A DNA stretch of 64,000 nucleotides from Mesorhizobium sp. (lineage in GTDB: Bacteria > Pseudomonadota > Alphaproteobacteria > Rhizobiales > Rhizobiaceae): assembly GCA_027492275.1 (NCBI GenBank), contig JAPUFC010000021.1, forward strand, positions 1-64,000, in the 5' to 3' direction. Below the pieces are notes generated by a model. The model ran no database searches, was not told where the DNA came from, and worked only from the letters and a program-made list of their open reading frames with translations. How positions within the stretch are numbered: the stretch's first letter is position 1; every line of letters begins with the position of its first letter. Both the position numbers and the translations under genes were made by a program. This document shows, piece by piece, positions 16,989-26,948 of this stretch.

Positions 16989-19129
16989 GCAGCCGTTTTC
17001 GCCTGGGATTCGACATCGGCGGCACGTTCACCGACTTCGTCATGATCGACGCGGTCAGCGGCCAGGCGCATCTCAACAAGCGGCTGACTACGCCCGACGA
17101 TCCGTCTCGCGCGGTGATCGAAGGGTTGGGCGAACTGCTCGGCCGCATCGGTGCATCAGGTGCCGATATCGAGATTCCGGTCCACGCCACGACGCTTATC
17201 ACCAATGCGCTGATCGAACGGCGGGGTGCCAAAACCGCTCTTCTCACCACTCAGGGCTTCCGGGATATCCTGGAACTGGGTCATGAGGCGCGCTACGACG
17301 TGTTCGACCTGCATTTGCCTCGATCGCAGCCGCTCGTTCCGCGCCAACTGCGCTTCGAGGTAACGGAGCGGCTCGACAAAAACGGCGACGTGCTCATCTC
17401 GCTCGACGAGGAGGCGGTGCGCCGGATCGGCTGGGAGATGCGGCAGGCGGGGATCGAGGCAGTTGGCGTGGCCTTCCTGCATGCCTATCGCAACGGCGCG
17501 CACGAGGAGCGGGCGGCGGCTATCCTGCGCGAGATGCTGCCCGACGCGACAGTCTGCATATCGAGCGCGGTGGCACCGGAAATCCGCGAGTACGAGCGCA
17601 CGAGCACGACGGTCGCGAACGCCTATGTGCAGCCGATCACCAAGACGTATCTGAACCAGATTTCCGGCCGGCTGGCCGCCATCGCCTGCGCCAGGCAGCT
17701 TTTCCTGATGCTGTCGTCAGGGGGGCTGGCTTCTGTCCACACGGCGATCGACTATCCTATCCGGCTGCTGGAGTCGGGGCCTTCCGCCGGGATGCTCGCC
17801 GCGCTGCACTACAGCAGGCTCATCGGCATCGAAAGCATGGTGACCTTCGACATGGGAGGCACAACGGCCAAGGTCGGATTGATCAAGGACAGGCAACCGG
17901 AAAAATCCAACACGTTCGAGTTCGGTCGCGTCGCCCGCTTCCGCAAAGGAAGCGGCCTGCCGGTCAAAGTGCCGATGATCGAGCTGATCGAGATCGGCGC
18001 CGGAGGCGGCAGCATTGCCCGTGTGGACGATCTGGGCTTGCTGAAGGTCGGCCCGCACAGCGCCTCTTCCATTCCCGGCCCGGCTTGCTACGGACGCGGC
18101 GGGGAGCAGCCGACCGTCACCGACGCCAATCTTGTCCTGGGTTATCTCAGCCCCGACTATTTCCTGGGCGGCGCCATGCGCCTCGACCCGGAAGCCAGCC
18201 GCCGCGCCTTGCAGGAGAAACTTGGAAGGGCTCTCGGATTGTCCGCCGAGGACTGTGCCCGCGGCATCTTCCAGGTCGTCAACGAAAGCATGCTGTCGGC
18301 GATGAAGGTGCATATCGCCGAGCGGGGCGAAGATCCCCGCAAGTTCTATCTGTTCGCATTCGGCGGCGCCGGGCCAGCCCACGCCTACGAACTGGCGCGC
18401 GCGCTTCACATGAAGGGGGTGATCGTGCCCCCCGGGGCGGGGACGAGTTCGGCCATGGGGCTGGTGACGGCGCCGGTGTCTTGCGATCTGGCGAAATCGT
18501 TCGTCACGCGGCTGAACGCTGTCGAGCTTGATGACATCCGGAGCGTGTTCGACGGCATGGCCAAGGAAGGGCTTGCCATGCTGGTCAGCGCCGGCGTCGC
18601 GCGCGACGACCCGCAGGTCGCGACCATCCACAGCATGGACCTCCGCTACAAGGGGCAGGGCCATGAAGTGACCGTGAAGGTTCCCGGCGGAGCAATGAGC
18701 CGGGCCAGCCTTGATGCCATCGCCGAGGAATTCCATGGCGTGCATCAGCAGAAATACTCCCATGCGCATCGGCATCTGCCTATCGAGCTGGTGACGTGCC
18801 GGACGAGCGTGGCGGCTCCCGCACCCGATCTTCCGGCATCGCGGGAGGCGGCTCATTGCGGGCCGGTCGGTCAGGCGATCAAGCAGCACCGCGAAGTCTT
18901 CTTCGGCGAGGCGGGCGGCTATCTCAGCACGCCTGTCTACGATCGTTACCGGCTCGGCGCAGGCGCCAGCTTCGCCGGGCCGGCTATCGTCGAGGAACGC
19001 GAGTGCACGCTGGTGATCGGTCCGTCCGGCCATGTGCGCATCGACGCGACCGGGACGATCTTCATCGATCTGGCTGTCGCGGAAACTGAAAGGCGGTCAG
19101 TCGGGGCGGCAGAGGCCATTGCGTCATGA
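16985..19129 (+). CDS. hyuA: Hydantoinase A / oxoprolinase-family subunit
   Basis: A 714-residue ASKHA-fold protein with two ATP-binding signatures, GFDIGGTFTDFVMID near the start and FDMGGTTAKVGLI in the middle, plus GGAGPAHAYELA in the C-terminal half. HyuA phosphorylates the cyclic amide or hydantoin substrate so that it can be opened together with HyuB. The start codon overlaps the hyuB stop, and the length is typical. The next gene is a transporter binding protein 48 bases on, probably in the same transcript. Confidence 0.92.
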   Translation: MSSRFRLGFDIGGTFTDFVMIDAVSGQAHLNKRLTTPDDPSRAVIEGLGELLGRIGASGADIEIPVHATTLITNALIERRGAKTALLTTQGFRDILELGHEARYDVFDLHLPRSQPLVPRQLRFEVTERLDKNGDVLISLDEEAVRRIGWEMRQAGIEAVGVAFLHAYRNGAHEERAAAILREMLPDATVCISSAVAPEIREYERTSTTVANAYVQPITKTYLNQISGRLAAIACARQLFLMLSSGGLASVHTAIDYPIRLLESGPSAGMLAALHYSRLIGIESMVTFDMGGTTAKVGLIKDRQPEKSNTFEFGRVARFRKGSGLPVKVPMIELIEIGAGGGSIARVDDLGLLKVGPHSASSIPGPACYGRGGEQPTVTDANLVLGYLSPDYFLGGAMRLDPEASRRALQEKLGRALGLSAEDCARGIFQVVNESMLSAMKVHIAERGEDPRKFYLFAFGGAGPAHAYELARALHMKGVIVPPGAGTSSAMGLVTAPVSCDLAKSFVTRLNAVELDDIRSVFDGMAKEGLAMLVSAGVARDDPQVATIHSMDLRYKGQGHEVTVKVPGGAMSRASLDAIAEEFHGVHQQKYSHAHRHLPIELVTCRTSVAAPAPDLPASREAAHCGPVGQAIKQHREVFFGEAGGYLSTPVYDRYRLGAGASFAGPAIVEERECTLVIGPSGHVRIDATGTIFIDLAVAETERRSVGAAEAIAS

Positions 19130-19177
19130 CGGCCGCTTGAAGTGACGAAAAGCAATAACAGAAACGGAGGCGAACAC

Positions 19178-20710
19178 ATGACCAACACAGTCAACACAAT
19201 TCGGAACGCCCGCGTCGGGCTGCTGCTTGGCGCTTTCCTGGCGGCGACAACCATGTTTTCTGCGGCGCCCGCCGCCGCTGCGGACAAGGACACGCTGACC
19301 ATCGCGCTTGCAGCCAATTTCCAGAGCCTGGATCCGCACAAGACGGGAGTGGTGGGCACGGACCTGTCCGTCGCGAGCCATGTCTATTCGCCGCTGATCA
19401 TCATGAATCCCGATCTCAAGCTTTCGCCGGCATTGGCGACCAAGTGGGAGACCGTCGAGCCGACCCGGTGGCGTTTCACGCTACGGCCGGACGTCAAGTT
19501 TCCCGACGGGAAGCCGGTCGACGCCACGGTCGTGAAGTGGAACATCGAGCGCATTCTGAACCCGGAGACCAAAGCGCCCTGGGCCAATCGCTACAAGCTG
19601 ATCGAGCGTGTGGAAGTCGTGGACCCCACGACGGTCGACATTTTTACCTCCCAGCCCTTTCCGGCGCTCGCCGCGCAACTCTCGATGTTCCTCATTATGT
19701 CGCCGGACTGGACGGCGAGCCACAACCCGGCGGTGGAAGCTTTCGGCAGCGGCCCCTATGAACTGGTCGAGTTCAAGGCTGGAAGCTCGATAAAGCTCAA
19801 GGCGAGGGACGACTACTGGGGCGAGAAACCCGACTTCGCCAATGTCGAGTTCCGTGTCATGCCGGAAGCCGCATCGCGCATATCGGGCCTGCTGGCGGGC
19901 GAGATCGATGTCATCACCGGTTTCGCCACCACCGAGATCGAGCGTATCAACAAGAGCGGCAAAGCCAATGCCGGCGCCATTCCCAGCAACCGCGTCAACG
20001 GTGTCCGTTTCAACACGCTAAAGCCGCCTTTCGCGGGCAATATCGATCTGCGCCTCGCGCTGAACTACGCCGTCGACAAGCAAGGCATCATGGACGGCAT
20101 CTGGGGTCCGATCACGACGCTCAGCCAGTGCCAGGTGCTGAACGAAGGCTATTTCGGCTTCAACCCCAATCTCAAGCCGATGCCCTACGACCCGGCCAAG
20201 GCCAAGGAGCTTCTTGCCAAGGCAGGCTTCGCCAACGGCCTCGATCTCACCTTCGAGGTGCCTCGCGGGCGCTATCTGTCGGGCGAGGACATCTCGCAGG
20301 TCGTGGCAGCGCAGCTTGCCGAGGTGGGCGTCAATCTCAAGATCGTGGAGATCGAGTTCAGCACCTACATGGAACGGCTGTTCGCCAAGCAACTGCCCGA
20401 GCTGTCTTACTTCGGCACGGCCTGGCCGACCTGGGACGCCGACGGTCAGCTGACGGCCTTTCAGCCGGGCGATCCGAGTTCCTACTACGACAACAAGGAG
20501 TTCTCCGCTCTGATCGATCAGGCGCGCACCGAAATCGACGTCGAAAAGCGCAAGGAGCTCTACTGGAAGGCCACGGACCTAATGTGCGCCGACCCTTCCG
20601 GCATCTTCATGTTCGACCAGCCTCTCACCTATGCGCAATCCAACGACGTGGTCTGGGGCGTGCGCGGTGACGACTGGATGCGCGCCTACGACGTCAAGCG
20701 CAAGAACTGA
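19178..20710 (+). CDS. Peptide/opine-type ABC transporter substrate-binding protein
   Basis: A 510-residue SBP_bac_5 (family 5) periplasmic protein. A Sec signal peptide (hydrophobic GLLLGAFLAATTMF, cleavage after APAAAA near residue 35) precedes the family motif YSPLIIMNPDLKLSPALA. The start at 19178 is favoured by ACGGAGG at 19164-19170; an earlier in-frame start lacks a site. Family 5 proteins bind peptides, opines, glutathione or oligosaccharides, so the ligand may be the compound attacked by HyuAB and the FAD enzyme. Confidence 0.92.
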   Translation: MTNTVNTIRNARVGLLLGAFLAATTMFSAAPAAAADKDTLTIALAANFQSLDPHKTGVVGTDLSVASHVYSPLIIMNPDLKLSPALATKWETVEPTRWRFTLRPDVKFPDGKPVDATVVKWNIERILNPETKAPWANRYKLIERVEVVDPTTVDIFTSQPFPALAAQLSMFLIMSPDWTASHNPAVEAFGSGPYELVEFKAGSSIKLKARDDYWGEKPDFANVEFRVMPEAASRISGLLAGEIDVITGFATTEIERINKSGKANAGAIPSNRVNGVRFNTLKPPFAGNIDLRLALNYAVDKQGIMDGIWGPITTLSQCQVLNEGYFGFNPNLKPMPYDPAKAKELLAKAGFANGLDLTFEVPRGRYLSGEDISQVVAAQLAEVGVNLKIVEIEFSTYMERLFAKQLPELSYFGTAWPTWDADGQLTAFQPGDPSSYYDNKEFSALIDQARTEIDVEKRKELYWKATDLMCADPSGIFMFDQPLTYAQSNDVVWGVRGDDWMRAYDVKRKN

Positions 20711-20724
20711 TCCGGGACGGCAGC

Positions 20725-21645
20725 TTGCTCCGCTATCTGCTCATCAGGCTGCTCGAAGGAGCCGTCGTCATCTTCGGCGTGGTCACGATCGTTTTCTTCG
20801 TGACCCGCCTGCTCGGCGATCCCGTCCTGCTGCTGGTTCCGCAGGGCGCCAGCGCGGCGGATCTGGCGAGCTTCCGTGAGGCGCTCGGACTGGACGGTCC
20901 GCTCTACGCCCAGTATTTCCGGTTCATCGCCGACATCTTTTCCGGCAACCTGGGCAACTCGTTCACGCAGCACAAGCCGGCACTTTCGGTCATTCTGGAA
21001 CGCCTGCCCGCCACTCTGCAGCTCACCGGAGCGTCGATGCTCATCGGCGCGGTCTTCGGCGGGGCTCTCGGCTTCCTGGCTGCGATCTACAGGGACAAAT
21101 CGATAGCGTCCCTGATCATGCTCCCGGCGTTCTTCGGCCAGGCCGCGCCGAGCTTCTGGCTCGGCCTGATGGCCATCCAGCTGTTCGCCGTGTCGCTCAA
21201 CTGGTTTCCCACCGGCGGCAGCGGCACCCTTGCGCATCTTGTGTTGCCCGCGCTTACGCTTAGCACCTTCACCGCGGCCGCGGTGGCGCGGCTGCTGCGC
21301 TCCAGCCTGGTGGACGTGCTCAACGAGGATTTCATTCTTGCAGCACGATCGAAAGGGCTGGGCGCGCGCATCGTGCTGTTCAGGCACGCCTTCCGCAATG
21401 CCGTCATCCCCACCGTCACCATGCTCGGCGTGCTCGCCGGCGAACTTTTGGGCGGCGCTCTCGTGACCGAGATCATCTTCTCCTGGCCTGGCGTCGGTCA
21501 GGCCGTGGTCGAGGCGCTTCAGATGAACGATTTTCCGGTCGTGCAAGCCGGCGTGATCGTCTCCGCCACCATCTTCGTGCTGATCAACATAGGCGTCGAC
21601 TATCTCTACGCCCTTCTCGACCCCCGCATCCGGCTGGCAAGGTAG
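20725..21645 (+). CDS. ABC transporter permease, DppB type
   Basis: A 306-residue inner-membrane permease with about six membrane spans, starting with the usual MLRYLLIRLLEGAVVIFGVV. The EAA loop for ATPase contact reads ARSKGLGARIVLFRHAFRNA. The start is a TTG at 20725 preceded by GGGACGG, 14 bases after the binding-protein stop. It pairs with the DppC-type gene that follows. Confidence 0.92.
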   Translation: MLRYLLIRLLEGAVVIFGVVTIVFFVTRLLGDPVLLLVPQGASAADLASFREALGLDGPLYAQYFRFIADIFSGNLGNSFTQHKPALSVILERLPATLQLTGASMLIGAVFGGALGFLAAIYRDKSIASLIMLPAFFGQAAPSFWLGLMAIQLFAVSLNWFPTGGSGTLAHLVLPALTLSTFTAAAVARLLRSSLVDVLNEDFILAARSKGLGARIVLFRHAFRNAVIPTVTMLGVLAGELLGGALVTEIIFSWPGVGQAVVEALQMNDFPVVQAGVIVSATIFVLINIGVDYLYALLDPRIRLAR

Positions 21646-21651
21646 AGGATC

Positions 21652-22560
21652 ATGACATCGCAAACCGGAAGCATGGGGAAACAGGCGGGCTCGGCGCCGT
21701 CACGACCCGCCCGTATCCTTCTGTGGCTGATGCAAAACTGGAGTGGTGCTCTTGGCATCGCGCTGCTGCTCGCCATCGTCGTGTGCGCGCTTCTGGCGCC
21801 GTGGATTTCCCCGCACAACCCCACGGTGCCACGACTGACCGCGCGGTTTTCGCCTCCGGATATATCCCTCGTCCAGATGGGAACATATCCTCTGGGCACG
21901 GACCAGCTCGGGCGGGACATGCTGAGCCGTATCCTGCATGGCAGCCGCGTGACGCTGGCCGTCAGCCTGTCGGCCGTGCTTTTCGGCGGGGTGGTCGGAG
22001 TGATCCTGGGTACAGTCGCGGGCTACTTCGGCGGCATGGCCGATCGCATCATCATGCGGCTGGCCGATTTGCAACTGGCATTTCCGATCATGCTGCTCGC
22101 CCTCATGGTGATCGCAGTGCTGGGTCCAAATGTCGTCAACCTGGTCGTCGTCCTTGCGCTCATCGGCTGGACACGGTTCGCCCGCATAGCCAGGGGCGAA
22201 ATCCTGTCGTTGCGGGAACGCGAGTTCGTTCTGTCGGCGGTCGCCGCCGGCGCTTCGCCCGTGCGGCTCATCAGCAAGCACCTATTGCCCAACATCGCGA
22301 CGCCGATGCTGGTGGTGGCCACGCTGGAGCTGGCGCGCCTCATCCTGATGGAATCCTCGCTGAGCTTTCTGGGCCTCGGCGTGCAGCCGCCGGATCCGAG
22401 CTGGGGTAGAATGCTGGCCGACGGGCGGCAATACCTGCAATCAGCCTGGTGGCTGTCCACTTTTCCGGGGCTTGCGATCATGACCGTCATCCTGTCCGTG
22501 AACCTGACAGGCGACTGGCTGCGCGACTTCTACGACCCGAAGCTGAAGGGCGTGCGATGA
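21652..22560 (+). CDS. ABC transporter permease, DppC type
   Basis: A 302-residue permease with the N-terminal extra span seen in DppC proteins, a GTDQLGRDMLSRILHGSR segment in the first periplasmic region, and an EAA loop (SAVAAGASPVRLISKHLLPN). Second channel subunit of the importer. Its stop overlaps the start of the first ATPase gene (ATGA at 22557). Confidence 0.93.
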   Translation: MTSQTGSMGKQAGSAPSRPARILLWLMQNWSGALGIALLLAIVVCALLAPWISPHNPTVPRLTARFSPPDISLVQMGTYPLGTDQLGRDMLSRILHGSRVTLAVSLSAVLFGGVVGVILGTVAGYFGGMADRIIMRLADLQLAFPIMLLALMVIAVLGPNVVNLVVVLALIGWTRFARIARGEILSLREREFVLSAVAAGASPVRLISKHLLPNIATPMLVVATLELARLILMESSLSFLGLGVQPPDPSWGRMLADGRQYLQSAWWLSTFPGLAIMTVILSVNLTGDWLRDFYDPKLKGVR

Positions 22561-23594
22561 GCGGGATCGATATGCACAATCGCCCGGTGCTGCTCGACGT
22601 CCGGGACCTGACTGTCGTGTTCGACACGCCGGCGGGGGTCGTGCGCGTCGTCAACAGTGTCTCCTACGCGTTGCGCGAGGGCGAAACCCTCGGCATCGTC
22701 GGCGAGAGCGGCAGCGGGAAAAGTGTCCATGCGCTTGCGCTTCTGCGGCTGCTGCGATCGCCGCCGGGGCGCATCGCTTCCGGCCAGGTCCTGTTTCGTG
22801 GGCAGGATCTGCTGGCGATGCGGCACGCCGACTTGCTCAAGGTTCGCGGCGGGCAGGTCGGCTTCATTTTTCAGGATCCTATGACGTCGCTCAACCCGGT
22901 GCTGACCATCGGCCGGCAGATCACGGAGATCATCGAAGCCCACAGCGCCATAGGACACCGGGCGGCGAGCCAGCGTGCGGTCGAACTGCTCGACATGGTC
23001 AAGATTCCCAATGCGGCTGCGCGGCTGAAGCAGTATCCGCACGAGTTTTCGGGCGGCATGCGCCAGCGCGTCATGATCGCCACCGCACTTGCCTGCCGGC
23101 CAAAACTGCTGATCGCGGATGAACCGACCACGGCGCTCGACGTGACCGTGCAGTCGGAGATTATCCAGCTTGTGAAGGACCTGCAGAAATCCATGGGAAT
23201 GGCGGTGATCTGGATCACGCACGATCTCGGCGTGGTCGCGGGCATCGTCGACACCGTGCAGGTGATGTATGCAGGTCGCATCGTTGAACGCGGCCCCGTG
23301 ATGGACGTTTTTTCCGATCCCAGACATGCCTACACGCTTGGCCTGCTTCGCTGCGCCAGCTATGGCGGATCGGACGACGCCGGCCGGCTGACGCCGATCG
23401 AAGGCACGCCTCCCAGGATGACGTCGGAGCAAGCGCCCGGAGATCCCTTCGCTCCGCGCAACCCCTATGCGACGGAGCGCTGCTGGCGGGAAATGCCGCC
23501 GCTCGTCGCCGCCCGGGATGCCTCGCCCGAACATCTCGTCGCAGCGTGGTACGACCTGCGAAACGTGACGCGGAGCCGGAAGGCACCATCATGA
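22557..23594 (+). CDS. ABC transporter ATPase, DppD type
   Basis: A 345-residue ATPase with Walker A GESGSGKS, Q-loop FIFQDPMTSLNP, signature SGGMRQRV, Walker B LLIADEP and H-loop THDLG. The C-terminal oligopeptide-transporter extension (around GDPFAPRNPYATERCW) is present, with a single Cys where iron-sulphur members have several. The ATG at 22557 overlaps the permease stop; the gene overlaps the next ATPase by four bases. Confidence 0.93.
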   Translation: MSGIDMHNRPVLLDVRDLTVVFDTPAGVVRVVNSVSYALREGETLGIVGESGSGKSVHALALLRLLRSPPGRIASGQVLFRGQDLLAMRHADLLKVRGGQVGFIFQDPMTSLNPVLTIGRQITEIIEAHSAIGHRAASQRAVELLDMVKIPNAAARLKQYPHEFSGGMRQRVMIATALACRPKLLIADEPTTALDVTVQSEIIQLVKDLQKSMGMAVIWITHDLGVVAGIVDTVQVMYAGRIVERGPVMDVFSDPRHAYTLGLLRCASYGGSDDAGRLTPIEGTPPRMTSEQAPGDPFAPRNPYATERCWREMPPLVAARDASPEHLVAAWYDLRNVTRSRKAPS

Positions 23595-24511
23595 GCCTTG
23601 AAGCCGCTGCAACGCCACTGCTAGCCGTAAAAAACCTTGGCCGGATGTTTCCCTCCGGCGCCCATCGATTTGGCGGCAAGGGCAATCTTTTCAAGGCCGT
23701 CGACAATGTCAGCTTCAATATCTCAAGCAACGAGACGCTCGGTCTCGTCGGCGAATCGGGGAGCGGCAAAAGCACCATCGGCCGCGCCGTGCTGATGCTC
23801 CCGCCGCCGACGTCGGGGTCAGTCAAATTCGAGGGGACGGAACTTGTCGGCTTGCCGGCCAGCGAACTGCGCCGCACACGGCGCAGGATGCAGGTCGTTT
23901 TTCAGGATCCGTTCGCGGCGCTCAATCCGCGCATGAGCATCGGCGCATTCATTTCCGAGCCGCTCGAGATCCACAATGTGGGGGACAACCCAAAGGTGCG
24001 CGGCGAAATGGTTGCTGCGCTGCTCGCCAAGGTCGGCCTCGATCCGGCAATGGCGGCTCGCTATCCACACCAGTTTTCCGGCGGACAGAGACAGCGCATA
24101 GCCATCGCGCGGGCGATCGCCCTTCGGCCCAGCTTCATCGTCGCCGATGAACCTACATCGGCGCTCGACGTGTCGATCCAGGCCCAGGTCGTCAATCTTT
24201 TGCAGGATCTGCAGGCTGAACTAGGCCTTTCCTTTCTGTTCATCTCGCACGATCTTCGGCTGGTCCGTCACGTCAGCCACCGGATCGGCGTGCTGAGACG
24301 CGGCAGGCTTGTCGAACTGGCATCGACTGCGCAGTTGTTCAACAATCCACGCCATCCCTATACCCGCCGCCTGATGTCGGCGATCCGTTTCCCCGATCCT
24401 GTGTCCGAGCGAAGCCGGATCATTGCCGCGGACATCGAGGCGGGAATGGGCGGCGGACCCTCGGAACTTGTCGAGGCGGAGGCCGGGCATTTTGTTGAAA
24501 TGCCAGTCTAG
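23591..24511 (+). CDS. ABC transporter ATPase, DppF type
   Basis: A 306-residue second ATPase with Walker A GESGSGKST, Q-loop VVFQDPFAALNPRMSIG, signature SGGQRQRIAIARA, Walker B FIVADEP and H-loop ISHDL. Completes the five-component importer. It is convergent with the TetR gene; the 83 bases between them hold only a weak GC hairpin (24545-24557). Confidence 0.93.
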   Translation: MSLEAAATPLLAVKNLGRMFPSGAHRFGGKGNLFKAVDNVSFNISSNETLGLVGESGSGKSTIGRAVLMLPPPTSGSVKFEGTELVGLPASELRRTRRRMQVVFQDPFAALNPRMSIGAFISEPLEIHNVGDNPKVRGEMVAALLAKVGLDPAMAARYPHQFSGGQRQRIAIARAIALRPSFIVADEPTSALDVSIQAQVVNLLQDLQAELGLSFLFISHDLRLVRHVSHRIGVLRRGRLVELASTAQLFNNPRHPYTRRLMSAIRFPDPVSERSRIIAADIEAGMGGGPSELVEAEAGHFVEMPV

Positions 24512-24594
24512 GAATTGAAGCAGAGGTTGATTTTGTCTCGCCTAGGCGCATCGCGCCATTCCAGCGGCAGAAATCACCTACGAGGCCCCAAAAA

Positions 24595-25191
24595 CTAGTC
24601 GGCGCGGTTGACGCCGCCTGTTACCAGTTTCCGATAGCAGGCGACCAGTTCCTTCTGGGAAAGCCGCCCGCCCTCCTGATACCAGGCGGTGAGGCCGGTC
24701 AGCATGGCGAGGATGGCGTAGGCGGTGACCTGGACATCCATCACCGAAAACCACCCCTGCTCGACGCCGTCCTGGAGGATCCGGCGCAAGATCTCCTCAT
24801 AGCGTTTTCGCCTCGCGACCACTTCCTTGTAGTCGCCGGGCGCGAGGCTGCGCATCTCCATGTTGGCGATGAACACCTCTTTCGGCTTGGCCGAATGATA
24901 GCGCACATGGAAGCCCACGAACGCGTCCAGGCATTCCCGCGCGTCGCCGCTCGCGGGCCTTTCTTCATTCCATCTGTCGAGCAGATCGTCGAGGTGCAGC
25001 GTGACGATCGTCGCCAGAAGGTCGTTCTTGCTCGGGAAATAGCGGTAGAGCGAGCTGGCCTGGATGCCGGCCCGCTTCGCGATCGCGCGCAGGGTGACCG
25101 CCTCGAAGCCCCTTGCCGCGATGAGGTCGATCGCAGCGGCGCGGATCGCGGCCTGCGTCCGCGCTCCGTCCGATCCGGTCGTTCGCGCCAT
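24595..25191 (-). CDS. TetR-family regulator of the leucine-degradation operon
   Basis: A 198-residue TetR protein with helix-turn-helix residues about 15-60 (LRAIAKRAGIQASSLYRYF) and a helical effector domain. The start at 25191 gives a normal TetR N-terminal arm. It is divergent from the methylcrotonyl-CoA carboxylase operon with two palindromes between them, so it probably represses that operon and itself and responds to an acyl-CoA or branched-chain intermediate. Many liu clusters instead use the MerR-type LiuR. Confidence 0.9.
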   Translation of the reverse strand: MARTTGSDGARTQAAIRAAAIDLIAARGFEAVTLRAIAKRAGIQASSLYRYFPSKNDLLATIVTLHLDDLLDRWNEERPASGDARECLDAFVGFHVRYHSAKPKEVFIANMEMRSLAPGDYKEVVARRKRYEEILRRILQDGVEQGWFSVMDVQVTAYAILAMLTGLTAWYQEGGRLSQKELVACYRKLVTGGVNRAD

Positions 25192-25235
25192 GCCCGTCCA
25201 CTCCAATGCCGGCCTTCTGCATAGAGGCAGCCGGC

Positions 25236-25263
25236 TTGACATTCAACACGGAGAAGATAAAAA
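25236..25263 (+). promoter_or_regulatory. Putative promoter of the liu operon
   Basis: TTGACA (25236-25241) is followed after 16 bases by TAAAAA (25258-25263). The -35 is a consensus match and the -10 is weak, which fits a regulated promoter. Confidence 0.4.
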
Positions 25264-25308
25264 CGGCCGGCCGTTCGATTATCGGGCCGGATATGCAGTA
25301 TTCCGGCC
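25262..25308. promoter_or_regulatory. Palindromes likely bound by the TetR regulator
   Basis: AACGGCCGGCCGTT (25262-25275) is a perfect 14-base palindrome. GGCCGGA (25285-25291) and TCCGGCC (25302-25308) form a second inverted repeat with a 10-base spacer. Both lie between divergent TetR and liu genes, just after the putative -10. Confidence 0.5.
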
Positions 25309-25336
25309 GTGGCGGCGATGACGGGAAAGCTTGGCC

Positions 25337-26944
25337 ATGGCAGTGCTCGCCGGAAACGTGGACAGTCGCCTTGCATCCTTCGCCTCGAATGCGCAGGCCA
25401 TGCAGGTTCTGGTCGGCGACCTTCGGTCGCGGCTCGGCCAGGTCGGCGCGGGCGGCAGCGAGGAAGCCCGCGCCAGGCACGTCTCGCGCGGAAAGCTGTT
25501 GGTGCGGGACCGCGTCGACCTGCTGCTCGATCCGGGCTCTCCCTTCCTCGAGATCGGCGCGCTTGCGGCGCATGGGCTCTACGGCGATGAGGTGCCGGGG
25601 GCCGGCATCGTCACCGGCGTCGGGCGGGTCGCCGGCCGCGAATGCATGATCGTCGCCAACGACGCGACGGTGAAGGGCGGAACCTACTATCCGCTGACGG
25701 TGAAGAAGCATCTGCGGGCACAGGACATCGCCATGCAGAACCGGTTGCCCTGCGTCTACATGGTGGATTCGGGCGGCGCGTTCCTGCCGCTGCAGGACGA
25801 GCTCTTTCCGGACGAACGCAATTTCGGCCGCATCTTCTACAACCAGTCGCGCATGTCGGCGGCGGGCATCCCGCAGATCGCCATCGTCATGGGCTCGTGC
25901 ACGGCCGGCGGAGCCTATGTGCCGGCCATGTGCGACGAGAGCATCATCGTGCGCAACCAGGGAACGATCTTCCTCGGCGGCCCGCCGCTGGTGAAGGCGG
26001 CGACCGGCGAGGAGGTGAGCGCCGAGGAGCTGGGCGGCGCGGACGTGCACGCCAGGCAGTCCGGCGTCGTCGACCACTACGCCGACAGCGACGCGCATGC
26101 GATCGGCATCGCCCGGCGCATCGTGGCCGGCCTGAACGGACCGGAGACGTCGACGCGCGGCCTGATCCACCCGCGCGAACCGCTCTACCCGGCGCACGAT
26201 CTCTACGGCATCGTTCCCTCCGACGCGCGAAAACCCTTCGACATGCGCGACATCATCGCCCGCATCGTCGACGGGTCCGAGTTCGACGAGTTCAAGGCGC
26301 TCTACGGAACGACGCTGGTGTGCGGCTTCGCCCATATCTGGGGCCATCCCGTCGGCATCGTCGCCAACAACGGCATCCTGTTCAGCGAAAGCGCGCTCAA
26401 GGGGGCGCATTTCATCGAACTGTGCAGCCAGCGGGAGATTCCCCTGCTGTTCCTGCAGAACATCACCGGCTTCATGGTGGGCAGGAAATACGAAGCCGGC
26501 GGCATCGCCAGGGACGGCGCCAAGCTGGTGACCGCCGTGTCGACCACCAACGTGCCCAAATACACCGTCATCGTGGGCGGCAGCTACGGGGCGGGCAATT
26601 ACGGCATGTGCGGGAGGGCCTATTCGCCGCGCTTCCTTTGGATGTGGCCGAACGCGCGCATCTCGGTGATGGGCGGGGAGCAGGCCGCGACCGTGCTGGC
26701 GCTGCTCAGGCGCGAGGCGATCGAGGCCAAGGGCGGCGTGTGGAGCGCGCAGGACGAGGAAGCCTTCCGCGCGCCGATCCGCGAGCAGTACGAACGCCAG
26801 GGCCATCCCTACTATTCGAGCGCGCGGCTTTGGGACGACGGCATCATCGATCCCGCCGACACGCGCCGCGTGCTCGGCCTTGCGCTCGGCGCGGGCCGCA
26901 ACGCGCCGGTCGAGCCGACCCGGTTCGGCCTGTTCAGGATGTGA
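25337..26944 (+). CDS. liuB: Methylcrotonyl-CoA carboxylase, carboxyltransferase (beta) subunit
   Basis: A 535-residue biotin-dependent carboxyltransferase that carboxylates 3-methylcrotonyl-CoA in leucine catabolism. Typical MCC-beta segments include [52 protein letters not shown] and a C-terminal crotonase-like half with [21 protein letters not shown] two codons upstream (25331) is also possible; the ATG is preferred. The neighbours (hydratase, alpha subunit, lyase) settle the substrate over the related geranyl-CoA carboxylase. Confidence 0.93.
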   Translation: MAVLAGNVDSRLASFASNAQAMQVLVGDLRSRLGQVGAGGSEEARARHVSRGKLLVRDRVDLLLDPGSPFLEIGALAAHGLYGDEVPGAGIVTGVGRVAGRECMIVANDATVKGGTYYPLTVKKHLRAQDIAMQNRLPCVYMVDSGGAFLPLQDELFPDERNFGRIFYNQSRMSAAGIPQIAIVMGSCTAGGAYVPAMCDESIIVRNQGTIFLGGPPLVKAATGEEVSAEELGGADVHARQSGVVDHYADSDAHAIGIARRIVAGLNGPETSTRGLIHPREPLYPAHDLYGIVPSDARKPFDMRDIIARIVDGSEFDEFKALYGTTLVCGFAHIWGHPVGIVANNGILFSESALKGAHFIELCSQREIPLLFLQNITGFMVGRKYEAGGIARDGAKLVTAVSTTNVPKYTVIVGGSYGAGNYGMCGRAYSPRFLWMWPNARISVMGGEQAATVLALLRREAIEAKGGVWSAQDEEAFRAPIREQYERQGHPYYSSARLWDDGIIDPADTRRVLGLALGAGRNAPVEPTRFGLFRM

Positions 26945-26948
26945 TGGC

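Noticed and set aside
24539-24557. CGCCTAGGCG and GGCGC-ATC-GCGCC after the DppF gene as a terminator
   Set aside because: Stems are short and no T-tract follows, so support is too weak to list as a terminator.
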